Notes under the pieces: generated by a model
What the model saw: only the letters and a program-made list of their open reading frames with translations
What the model was told of the DNA's origin: nothing
Databases searched by the model: none
Made by a program: the position numbers and the translations under genes
Part shown: piece after piece, positions 1 to 5,408 of the stretch
How positions within the stretch are numbered: position 1 is the stretch's first letter
Layout of the letters: each line of letters opens with the position of its first letter
Assembly (NCBI GenBank): GCA_030682595.1
Contig: JAUXNZ010000066.1
Coordinates: 1-5,604 of the forward strand
DNA length: 5,604 nucleotides
Source: Rhodocyclaceae bacterium
GTDB taxonomy: Bacteria > Pseudomonadota > Gammaproteobacteria > Burkholderiales > Rhodocyclaceae
Reading direction: 5' to 3'

Positions 1-1
1 G

Positions 2-45
2 CCCGTATCCTACCCAGAAGAGTCCCGTATCCGACCCAGAAGAGT
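2..45. repeat. 22-bp tandem direct repeat, two copies
   Basis: Positions 2-23 and 24-45 are head-to-tail copies of a 22-bp unit that begins CCCGTATCC and ends ACCCAGAAGAGT. They differ only at one base (T11 against G33). The array meets the left window edge, so more copies may lie outside. No spacer separates the units, so this is not a CRISPR array. Short tandem repeats of about 20 bp occur near the ends of some insertion sequences, for example the IS21 family, so an IS end or remnant is one reading. No transposase is visible here. The repeat is certain; its meaning is not. Confidence 0.9.
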
Positions 46-63
46 CATTAACTGTCGCGGCGA

Positions 64-89
64 TTCCGCAGCAGTTCGCAGATGCGGAA
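64..89. repeat. Perfect 7-bp inverted repeat beside the tandem repeat
   Basis: TTCCGCA (64-70) and TGCGGAA (83-89) are perfect reverse complements separated by 12 nt. An outer pair, ACTGT (51-55) and ACAGT (89-93), could partly extend the dyad, though it shares base 89. There is no T tract after it, so it is not a standard intrinsic terminator. Otherwise, the 180 bp before the first gene hold only the tandem repeat and this dyad, and I see no convincing promoter there. Confidence 0.5.
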
Positions 90-180
90 CAGTCGTACTG
101 AGTGATGCCGACGGTAGCAATATGGCACGCTGCCTGTACTATAGCTTCCGGACGTCGACACTTTCGGGAACCCTCTCATC

Positions 181-831
181 ATGCCCACATCAACCGCCCC
201 ATCTTCGCGCACCCGCGTCCGCCGCATGCCAGAGCGTGCTCAATACGACGCCGACGCGATCAACTCCATCGTCGATTCTGCGTTCATCTGTAGCGTTGCC
301 TTTCAGATAGACGGCGTGCTACATGCCATCCCCACTATCCATTGGCGCGAAGGGAATCATTTGTATATCCATGGGGCCAAGGCGTCGCGCATGTTCAAGG
401 CGCTGACCGAGGGTGAAGCCTGTATCACGATCGCGCTGGCAGATGGTCTGGTGCTGGCCCGGTCGGCCATGCACCACTCGGTGAATTACCGCTCCGTGGT
501 GATCTATGGCCGTTTCGAGTTGGTTACCGACCCAGTGGAGAAACAGCACCGTTTGCAGGCGTTCATCGACGGTCTTTACCCTGGACGGTGGAGCACTCTG
601 CGCCCAGTCAATGAAAAGGAACTGAATGCCACAAGTTTGCTACGCATTCCCCTGACCGAGGCTTCAGCCAAGGTGCGTAACTGGGGAGTCAAGGATGACG
701 AGGATGATTTAGGCTGGCCTGTCTGGGCCGGTGTAATCCCGTTATCCACCGTGATCGGCACACCGCAAACGGAGAAGGATAGTGTGGTGCATACGGCTCC
801 ACAAACGCGTTTCGGTCCGGCAGGTTCCTAA
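181..831 (+). CDS. Pyridoxamine 5'-phosphate oxidase family protein (flavin-binding split barrel)
   Basis: A 216-residue cytoplasmic protein of the FMN-binding split-barrel superfamily, in the branch usually annotated as 'pyridoxamine 5'-phosphate oxidase family' or 'flavin-nucleotide-binding' protein. Landmarks from memory of the family are TRVRR.PERA.YD near the N-terminus (residues 11-23), IPT (50-52), HGAKASRM (64-71), RSAMHHSVNYRSVV (94-107), PGRW (134-137), KEL.AT (146-151) and KVRN.G followed by DDE.D and PVWAGV (164-185). The start at 181 keeps the usual TRVRR segment; the internal ATG at 226 would remove it. Upstream there is only a weak GGGAA, so the ribosome-binding site is poor. 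True substrates for this branch are mostly unknown, and it is unlikely to be the biosynthetic PdxH. Codons such as TTA, CTA, AGT and ACA are more frequent than in the downstream genes, and with the repeats on its left this hints at separate acquisition. It appears to be a single-gene transcription unit. Confidence 0.88.
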   Translation: MPTSTAPSSRTRVRRMPERAQYDADAINSIVDSAFICSVAFQIDGVLHAIPTIHWREGNHLYIHGAKASRMFKALTEGEACITIALADGLVLARSAMHHSVNYRSVVIYGRFELVTDPVEKQHRLQAFIDGLYPGRWSTLRPVNEKELNATSLLRIPLTEASAKVRNWGVKDDEDDLGWPVWAGVIPLSTVIGTPQTEKDSVVHTAPQTRFGPAGS

Positions 832-1046
832 ATGGAGCGGCCAGTTGATCGGCTGGTTTAAGTAACCTATCTATGGCAACTTGAGGTTCACAGCAGCCCC
901 ACACTTTTGTGAGGCCAACGGCAGGAACCGCTGCATAGGGGGCGTAGGGTATGAAAACCTGACTGGCACTTGAGGGTCGTTACCCGCCGTCCCGCCAACG
1001 CCGTGCGCTTTACGTCGTGCAGTGGCGCGGATTGCTCGAGCCGCCA

Positions 1047-1064
1047 CAGATCGTAATCGATCTG
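1047..1064. promoter_or_regulatory. Perfect 7-bp dyad, possible operator
   Basis: CAGATCG (1047-1053) and CGATCTG (1058-1064) are perfect reverse complements around the 4-bp spacer TAAT. The 18-bp size and AT-containing centre suit a dimeric regulator. It ends 66 bp upstream of the -10-like box at 1131. No T tract follows, so it is not an intrinsic terminator. No regulator gene is in the window, and the assignment as an operator is inference from symmetry alone. Confidence 0.3.
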
Positions 1065-1130
1065 CATTCTGAGCCGGGTTTCGGCGCGGCCGCCGTTTCC
1101 CGGGCCGAGCCAGGCCTCGCCGCACTGCGG

Positions 1131-1136
1131 TAAAAT
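1131..1136 (+). promoter_or_regulatory. Possible sigma-70 -10 box (TAAAAT) for the DAHP synthase operon
   Basis: TAAAAT lies 28 bp before the ATG of the DAHP synthase and sits inside a small symmetry, GCGG (1127-1130) and CCGC (1137-1140). It stands out as AT-rich in a GC-rich leader. No good -35 box is present at the normal spacing (about 1108-1113 reads AGCCAG), so activator dependence or a weak promoter is possible. A start about 7 nt downstream would give an mRNA leader of only about 22 nt, beginning at the hairpin described next. Confidence 0.35.
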
Positions 1137-1141
1137 CCGCC

Positions 1142-1160
1142 GTTTTCAGTCCCGGAAAAC
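1142..1160 (+). promoter_or_regulatory. Hairpin covering the presumed ribosome-binding site of the DAHP synthase
   Basis: GTTTTC (1142-1147) and GAAAAC (1155-1160) form a perfect 6-bp stem with the 7-nt loop AGTCCCG. The only Shine-Dalgarno-like sequence before the ATG at 1165 is GGAA (1154-1157), most of which lies in the 3' arm. The fold would therefore partly hide the ribosome-binding site. Four of the six pairs are A-T, so it is probably weak; a regulatory role is inference. Confidence 0.35.
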
Positions 1161-1164
1161 CCCC

Positions 1165-2232
1165 ATGAAACACATCGTCGACGACGTCCGCATCCGCGAG
1201 ATCAAGGAACTTTCACCGCCGGGGCACGTCCTGCGCGAATATCCCGCCACCGAGCCTGCTGCCGTGACGACCTATGAGGCGCGCTCCGGCATTCATCGCA
1301 TTCTGCATGGCGCCGACAACCGGCTGGTGGTGGTGGTCGGGCCGTGCTCGATCCATGATTTCGATTCGGCGCTGGAATATGCGCGCCGCCTCAAGGCCGA
1401 GCATGACCGGCTGGCCGGCGACCTCCTGATCCTGATGCGCGTTTATTTCGAGAAGCCGCGCACCACCGTGGGCTGGAAGGGCTTGATCAACGATCCGCGC
1501 ATGGACGGCAGCTTCAAGATCAACGAGGGCGTGCGGCTGGCGCGGCGGCTCTTGTGGGAACTGAACGGCATGGGGCTGCCCTGCGCCACCGAATTTCTCG
1601 ACACGATCATTCCGCAATACACCGCCGACCTGATCAGTTGGGGCGCGATCGGCGCCCGCACCACCGAATCGCAGGTGCACCGCGAATTGGCCTCCGGTCT
1701 TTCCTGTCCGGTCGGCTTCAAGAACGGCACCGACGGCAACATCAGGATTGCCGTCGACGCGATTCGCGCCGCGCAGTCGCCGCACCATTTCCTTTCGGTG
1801 ACCAAGGCTGGGCATTCGGCCATCGTGTCGACCAACGGCAACGAGGACTGCCACATCATCCTGCGTGGCGGCAAGCAAACCAATTTTGATCACGCCAGCA
1901 TCGAGGCTGCCTGCATCGATCTGGGCAAGTCCGGCCTGGCGGCGCGGGTGATGGTTGACTTTTCGCACGGCAACAGCCGCAAGGATTTCAAGCGGCAGAT
2001 GGAAGTGTCGACCGATGTCGCCGCCCAACTGGCGGCCGGCGAGGATCGCATTTTCGGCGTGATGATCGAGTCGCATCTGAATGAAGGCCGCCAGGACCCG
2101 CATCCCGGCAAGCCGCTCGCCCACGGCGTGTCGATCACCGATGCCTGCCTGGGTTGGGACGACACCGTGACGGTGCTCGATCAACTGGCCGAGGCGGTGC
2201 AAAAACGCCGCCTGGCGCTGGCCGCTCGCTAA
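1165..2232 (+). CDS. aroG: Class I 3-deoxy-7-phosphoheptulonate (DAHP) synthase, AroG-like
   Basis: The enzyme condenses phosphoenolpyruvate with erythrose 4-phosphate to DAHP, the first step of the shikimate pathway to aromatic amino acids, in the cytoplasm. The 355 residues match the length of the E. coli AroG type (350), with near co-linear numbering. Metal ligands C61, H268, E302 and D326 are present, as are substrate-binding R92, K97, R165, K186 and R234. Signature blocks are GPCSIHD (59-65), EKPRTTVGWKGLINDP (96-111), GARTTESQVHRELASGLS (163-180), GFKNGTDG (184-191) and RGGK (234-237). The allosteric pocket looks Phe-type: D6, D7, P150, Q151, S180, F209, S211 and V221 are kept. S211 is Ser, as in Phe-sensitive enzymes, where Tyr-sensitive ones have Gly; M147 of AroG is Thr here. 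Phe feedback is thus likely but inferred. The ATG at 1165 is clear. It is the first gene of a probable four-gene operon; the next start is 6 nt after its stop. Confidence 0.97.
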   Translation: MKHIVDDVRIREIKELSPPGHVLREYPATEPAAVTTYEARSGIHRILHGADNRLVVVVGPCSIHDFDSALEYARRLKAEHDRLAGDLLILMRVYFEKPRTTVGWKGLINDPRMDGSFKINEGVRLARRLLWELNGMGLPCATEFLDTIIPQYTADLISWGAIGARTTESQVHRELASGLSCPVGFKNGTDGNIRIAVDAIRAAQSPHHFLSVTKAGHSAIVSTNGNEDCHIILRGGKQTNFDHASIEAACIDLGKSGLAARVMVDFSHGNSRKDFKRQMEVSTDVAAQLAAGEDRIFGVMIESHLNEGRQDPHPGKPLAHGVSITDACLGWDDTVTVLDQLAEAVQKRRLALAAR

Positions 2233-2238
2233 GTAACC

Positions 2239-3768
2239 GTGGCGAACGCTGCCCGGCGTCTGTTCTATGCGGCGGTTGGCCTGACGCTGGTCTTTCGTCT
2301 GTGGCTGGCGGCAGCCATGCCGATCACCGGCGACGAGGCCTATTTCATCTGGTGGGGGTGGATTCCCGACTGGGGTTTTTACGATCACCCGCCCATGATT
2401 GGCTGGTGGCTGGCGGCCCTGCTGGCGCTTGGCGATGCGGAGTGGTGGCTGCGTTTGCCGCAGGTGGCGCAGCCAGTGCTCCTGGCGCTGGCGGTGCGCT
2501 GGGCTTGGCCGCGGCTGTGGCCGGAACAGGCCGAGCGGCGCGACTGGGCGGCGCTGCTGGTGTTGCTGGCGCCCGTAAATGTCTGGAATGTATTTGTCAC
2601 CACCGACACCGCGTTGCTTTATTGCGCCGTGCTGTCCGGTCTCGCCTGGCTTTTTGCCAGTCGCGAACAGGGCGGCAATGTCTGGCGTTGGTATGTGCTT
2701 GCGGGAATTTTTCTCGCGGGCGCGGTGCTGTCGAAATATTTTGCCGCGTTGCTGGGCTTTGCCTACCTGATCGATGTGCTGCGCCGGCGCAACGCGCGCG
2801 CCTTTGCCGGGTTGGCCATCACCTATGCCATTACCGTGCCGGCCCTCCTGCTGATGGCCTGGTGGAACGCCGGCAATTGCTGGTCGAACTACATGTTCAA
2901 CTTTGTCAATCGGCATGGCGCACATTCCGGCATTGGTCTGGAAAACCCATTGATTTACGCGGCCACGCTGGCCTATGTGCTGACACCGCCGGTGCTGTGG
3001 TTGTTGTTCAGTCGCCGCTCAATTCGCCGTTCCGCCAGCGCCGACTTTTCCAATGTCGATCGCAGCCTGGCCACACTGGTCGCCGTACCGCTGCTGCTGT
3101 TTGCCGCCTTGTCGCTTTTCAGAACCGTCGGCCTGCACTGGGTGCTGGCCTTTGTGCCGTTTGCCCTGCTGCTGGCGCTGCGGCGGCTGTCCGGCCCCGC
3201 CGTGCCGAAACTGGCGTGGTTTTTCATGGGCTTCGCGGCGCTGCATCTGGCCGTCGCCCTCGTCGTTTCGCGACTGCCGCTGGAAACCTGGCGCTCGTTC
3301 AGGATCTATCCCGGCCTCGTGCTCACCTTTGATAGCCGCATCCTTGTCGAGCGCGTCGTAGTCGGTGACAGCCTGCTGGTTTCCGATGGTTATTCGAATG
3401 CGGTGACCCTGGGCTACAACCTGCGGCGTTATGTGCCGGTGCTGGGCATGGCGTCGAGCCATGCGCGGCATGACGACATCCTCACCGACTGGCGTCTGCA
3501 GGATGGGCGCGACATCACCGTCCTGCGCAAGACGGCGCCCGAGCCCGATGAATACACGGCCTGGTTCCAGAGTGTCACCACCGACAGCTTCGAACATCGC
3601 GGCGCGCATTACTGGGTGGTGCGCGGGCGCGGTTTCGACTACGCGGCCTACCGCGACAGCGTGCTCCGCGAAGTGCGTCGCCGTTACTATGCGTTGCCGC
3701 CCTGGCTGCCGCAGACAGGCTGCTATTTTTGCGACCGCTATTTCCCTGACAAGACATGCCGCCGCTGA
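2239..3768 (+). CDS. GT39/ArnT-like integral membrane glycosyltransferase (GT-C fold)
   Basis: A 509-residue polytopic inner-membrane protein of the GT-C type (family 39, dolichyl-phosphate-mannose mannosyltransferase/ArnT superfamily). Such enzymes move a sugar from a polyprenyl-phosphate carrier to an acceptor on the periplasmic side. The first periplasmic loop carries GDEAY (31-35), with the acidic pair D32/E33 expected at the active site, and YDHPP (48-52). TTDTAL (121-126) matches the T.DT.L block and LSKYFAALLG (164-173) the SKY block of the family. About 10-11 hydrophobic segments run from residue 8 to about 343, followed by a soluble C-terminal part of about 165 residues ending in CYFCDRYFPDKTC, with Cys at 495, 498 and 507. 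The start is GTG at 2239, six bases after the aroG stop, without a clear Shine-Dalgarno, suggesting translational coupling. The next ATG (2317) would delete the first membrane segment. The gene overlaps the downstream prenyltransferase gene by 13 bp. Sugar and acceptor are unknown; a pentose is suggested by that neighbour. Confidence 0.88.
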   Translation: MANAARRLFYAAVGLTLVFRLWLAAAMPITGDEAYFIWWGWIPDWGFYDHPPMIGWWLAALLALGDAEWWLRLPQVAQPVLLALAVRWAWPRLWPEQAERRDWAALLVLLAPVNVWNVFVTTDTALLYCAVLSGLAWLFASREQGGNVWRWYVLAGIFLAGAVLSKYFAALLGFAYLIDVLRRRNARAFAGLAITYAITVPALLLMAWWNAGNCWSNYMFNFVNRHGAHSGIGLENPLIYAATLAYVLTPPVLWLLFSRRSIRRSASADFSNVDRSLATLVAVPLLLFAALSLFRTVGLHWVLAFVPFALLLALRRLSGPAVPKLAWFFMGFAALHLAVALVVSRLPLETWRSFRIYPGLVLTFDSRILVERVVVGDSLLVSDGYSNAVTLGYNLRRYVPVLGMASSHARHDDILTDWRLQDGRDITVLRKTAPEPDEYTAWFQSVTTDSFEHRGAHYWVVRGRGFDYAAYRDSVLREVRRRYYALPPWLPQTGCYFCDRYFPDKTCRR

Positions 3769-4640
3769 TCCAACTGCTCCGGCCGCATCAATGGGTGAAA
3801 AACGGCTTTGTGTTTGCCGGCCTGCTGTTCAGTCATTCCTGGGGCGACCCGGTTCTGGTGACACAGGCCGTCCTGGCCTTTGTCGCGTTCTGCCTGGTCT
3901 CGTCGGCGGTGTATGTGATGAACGACCTGCTGGACCGCGAGCAGGATCGCCGCCATCCGGAAAAATGCCGCCGTCCGCTCGCCAGCGGGACGGTGAGCGT
4001 GCCGGCGGCGCTGGTGCTGGCCGGTATTTGCCTGCTGCTGGGCCTGGGGCTGGCGCTCGGGCTGTTTGCCGCGGCGGGCGCGCCCGCGTCGCAGGCGCCG
4101 TGGATTTTTGTTGCCTATTTCCTGTTGAACGTCGCCTACAGCCTTGGCTTGAAGCATGTTGTGGTGCTCGATGTTTTCATCATCGCCGCCGGCTTCATGC
4201 TGCGGCTCTTGGCCGGTACGCTCGGGCTGGGCATCTGGCCTTCGCACTGGCTGCTGTTGTGCGGCCTGATGCTGACGCTGTTTCTCGGTTTTGCCAAGCG
4301 TCGCGCCGAACTGAACGTCCTGATGGCGGACAGTGGGCAGCATCGGCGCGTGCTCGATCAATACACGCCGGCCATGCTCGATCAATTCACCACCCTGTCG
4401 GCCGGCGCGACGATGATGGCCTACAGTCTCTACACGGTCAGTGCGGAAACCATCGCCCTGCATGGCACGCCCTGGCTGATTGCCACCGTGCCGTGCGTGC
4501 TATACGGCCTCCTGCGCTACCTGTATCGTCTGCACCGTGCCGGCGGCGGCGGCGACCCCGCGCGGGAAGTGCTCACCGATCCCCATTTGCTGGGAACTTT
4601 TATCCTTTGGCTCGCTTTGGTAATCTGGCTGCTGGCATAA
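3756..4640 (+). CDS. UbiA-family decaprenyl-phosphate phosphoribosyltransferase-like protein
   Basis: A 294-residue membrane prenyltransferase resembling mycobacterial UbiA/Rv3806c, which joins polyprenyl phosphate and PRPP to give polyprenylphosphoryl-5-phosphoribose, the precursor of lipid-linked ribose or arabinose. Evidence: RPHQWVKN (9-16) near the N-terminus, typical of this subfamily rather than quinone or haem prenyltransferases; the first Asp-rich motif NDLLD followed by D64 and HPEK..RP (56-74); YS.GLK (128-133) with D139 in the second conserved region; GF.LR (146-150) and KRRAEL (181-186). About 8-9 membrane helices are visible. The start at 3756 matches the usual family N-terminus and lies inside the end of the glycosyltransferase gene (13-bp overlap), which points to coupled translation. 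No phosphatase, DprE1-like oxidase or DprE2-like reductase, the later steps to decaprenylphosphoryl-arabinose, is in the window. Subfamily assignment is strong; the exact product in this organism is inference. Confidence 0.9.
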   Translation: MPPLIQLLRPHQWVKNGFVFAGLLFSHSWGDPVLVTQAVLAFVAFCLVSSAVYVMNDLLDREQDRRHPEKCRRPLASGTVSVPAALVLAGICLLLGLGLALGLFAAAGAPASQAPWIFVAYFLLNVAYSLGLKHVVVLDVFIIAAGFMLRLLAGTLGLGIWPSHWLLLCGLMLTLFLGFAKRRAELNVLMADSGQHRRVLDQYTPAMLDQFTTLSAGATMMAYSLYTVSAETIALHGTPWLIATVPCVLYGLLRYLYRLHRAGGGGDPAREVLTDPHLLGTFILWLALVIWLLA

Positions 4641-4667
4641 TCACCCGGTTTGGCTTTACCCAAAAAA

Positions 4668-5192
4668 ATGAACACTCCCGCCCGCCCCGATCCCTTTGCC
4701 GCGTTTGTCTTTCTCGGCGACGCCACCGGCTTTGTCGATCGCATCCTCGAAATCATCGAGCACGTTCTCCTGTTCGAAGATTGCGAGCGCGCGGAAATCG
4801 ATTCGCTGGCCGGCTATTTCCGCTGCTACCACGCCCCTGCCGGCGCCGAAATCATCCGCGAGGGGGAATCGGGCGACTTCATGCTGCTGCTGATCGAAGG
4901 GAGCGTCGAGGTCACCAAGCTCGATCCGCGTGGCCTGCCCCAGCGGATGGCGATTGCCGGACCCGGCAAGACGCTGGGCGAGATGTCGCTGATCGACGGC
5001 GAGCCGCGCTTTGCCAGTTGCGTGACACTGGAACCGACGCTGTTTGCCGTGCTCGACCGCGCCGCGCTGATCCGCGTGGTTTCCGAAGAACCCAAGGTCG
5101 GCGTCAAGCTGCTGATGGAACTTCTGCTGCTGCTCAACCAGCGACTGCGCGCGGTGAGCGGCGAGCTGATGAGCCTACGCTTTAAGGATTAA
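4668..5192 (+). CDS. Single-domain cyclic-nucleotide-binding protein
   Basis: A 174-residue soluble protein consisting of one CRP/PKA-type cyclic-nucleotide-binding domain. PAGAEIIREGESGDFMLLLIEGSVEV (57-82) is the typical beta-barrel segment, and LGEMSLIDGEPRFASCV (103-119) matches the phosphate-binding cassette, with G104, E105 and R114 as the expected ligand contacts. The helix at about 139-170 corresponds to the domain's C-helix. There is no helix-turn-helix after it, so it is not a CRP/FNR transcription factor, and no kinase, channel or transporter domain is attached. It probably acts by binding a partner protein. I chose ATG 4668 over in-frame TTG 4650, which would add six residues; neither has a good Shine-Dalgarno. 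The gap from the upstream gene is 27 bp, so it is likely co-transcribed as the last gene of the operon. The ligand (cAMP, cGMP or none) cannot be told from sequence. Confidence 0.9.
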   Translation: MNTPARPDPFAAFVFLGDATGFVDRILEIIEHVLLFEDCERAEIDSLAGYFRCYHAPAGAEIIREGESGDFMLLLIEGSVEVTKLDPRGLPQRMAIAGPGKTLGEMSLIDGEPRFASCVTLEPTLFAVLDRAALIRVVSEEPKVGVKLLMELLLLLNQRLRAVSGELMSLRFKD

Positions 5193-5204
5193 CGTGAAAG
5201 CACG

Positions 5205-5235
5205 GCGTTTGCGCCGGGCCGCCCCAAGCAAACGC
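5205..5235. repeat. Perfect 8-bp inverted repeat (hairpin)
   Basis: GCGTTTGC (5205-5212) and GCAAACGC (5228-5235) are perfect reverse complements around a 15-nt GC-rich loop. It lies 13 bp after the stop of the cyclic-nucleotide-binding gene. No T tract follows on either strand, so it is not a classic intrinsic terminator, although it could protect the mRNA 3' end. It is the leftmost of several foldable blocks in this intergenic region. Confidence 0.6.
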
Positions 5236-5255
5236 GGCATGCGGCGCCAGCCACC

Positions 5256-5303
5256 AGGCCGCAGGACAGTCGAAGACTGGTCTCGCGAAGCGAGATGCGG
5301 CCT
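5256..5303. repeat. Three-way-junction-like inverted-repeat element with two GAA-triloop hairpins
   Basis: The outer arms AGGCCGCA (5256-5263) and TGCGGCCT (5296-5303) are perfect 8-bp complements. Inside, after a 3-nt GGA linker, come CAGTC-GAA-GACTG (5267-5279), one unpaired G (5280), and TCTCGC-GAA-GCGAGA (5281-5295), which directly abuts the right outer arm. All 19 pairs are Watson-Crick, and only 4 nt outside the two loops are unpaired. The second hairpin contains GCGAAGC, known as an unusually stable DNA mini-hairpin. It could act as RNA from either strand or as single-stranded DNA, for example a REP-like repeat. The fold is read directly from the sequence; its function is unknown. Confidence 0.65.
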
Positions 5304-5351
5304 TATCGCACGCAACCCGCACCGCTGTCAAAAGAAGCGTCCCGTGATAAG
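5302..5351. repeat. Imperfect inverted repeat right of the junction element
   Basis: CTTATC (5302-5307) plus ACG (5310-5312) pair with CGTGATAAG (5343-5351), leaving a 2-nt GC bulge and a 30-nt loop. The first two bases overlap the outer arm of the junction element, so the two folds either compete for them or stack end to end. It is weaker than its neighbours and may be fortuitous alone, but it adds to an unusually high density of symmetry in 5205-5389. Confidence 0.35.
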
Positions 5352-5375
5352 CGAGCGCCAGCGAGCAGTTAAGAA

Positions 5376-5389
5376 CCCCCGCGAGGGGG
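5376..5389 (-). terminator. Probable intrinsic terminator of the cobalamin adenosyltransferase gene
   Basis: Read on the minus strand, CCCCC, loop TCGC, GGGGG form a perfect 5-bp GC stem followed at once by TTCTT. It starts 19 bp beyond the stop codon of the minus-strand gene. The T tract is short and interrupted, so termination strength is uncertain. On the plus strand no T-rich tail follows, so I assign it to the minus strand. A second C-run (5394-5398 on the complement) offers an alternative pairing partner. Confidence 0.5.
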
Positions 5390-5408
5390 CAAAGGGGGCG
5401 GGCGTTTA

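Larger units (their letters stand above)
832..1164. other. 333-bp gene-free region upstream of the DAHP synthase
   Basis: I find no convincing gene on either strand. A minus-strand open frame across 871-1173 is rich in Arg, Pro and Ala, has no recognisable motif and runs over the start of the DAHP synthase gene, so I discard it. The region holds a 7-bp dyad at 1047-1064, a -10-like box at 1131-1136 and a hairpin at 1142-1160. The left half is visibly less GC-rich than the right half, consistent with a junction between older chromosomal sequence on the right and more foreign-looking sequence on the left. Confidence 0.6.

Noticed and set aside
2..45. The start of a CRISPR array
   Set aside because: The 22-bp units abut with no spacer, and only two are visible.
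871..1173. A minus-strand open frame of 100 codons in the gene-free gap
   Set aside because: It has no motif and an Arg/Pro/Ala-rich composition, and it overlaps the DAHP synthase start and its leader.
1213..2925. A 570-codon open frame on the minus strand
   Set aside because: It lies antisense to the DAHP synthase and glycosyltransferase, both with clear family motifs. Its product is rich in Gln, His, Arg and Gly without a recognisable domain, as expected for a shadow frame in GC-rich DNA.
2154..3332. A 392-codon open frame on the plus strand
   Set aside because: It is an out-of-frame shadow of the GT39 gene, which carries the conserved GDEAY and YDHPP motifs in its own frame.
3431..5185. 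A 584-codon open frame on the plus strand
   Set aside because: It runs out of frame across three motif-bearing genes and is rich in Arg, Ala, Cys and Pro, with no domain; it is a GC-rich shadow.
5256..5303. A tRNA or integron attC site
   Set aside because: The three-armed fold lacks a T-loop GTTCRANNC, an acceptor and anticodon arrangement, and the RYYYAAC/GTTRRRY core sites of attC.
5385..5402. A G-quadruplex on the plus strand
   Set aside because: Only three runs of three or more G occur close together (5385-5389, 5394-5398, 5400-5402); a canonical four-run motif is missing.
5193..5408. A cobalamin riboswitch linked to the adenosyltransferase gene
   Set aside because: The region lies downstream of that gene, not upstream, and I see no B12-box-like sequence on either strand.
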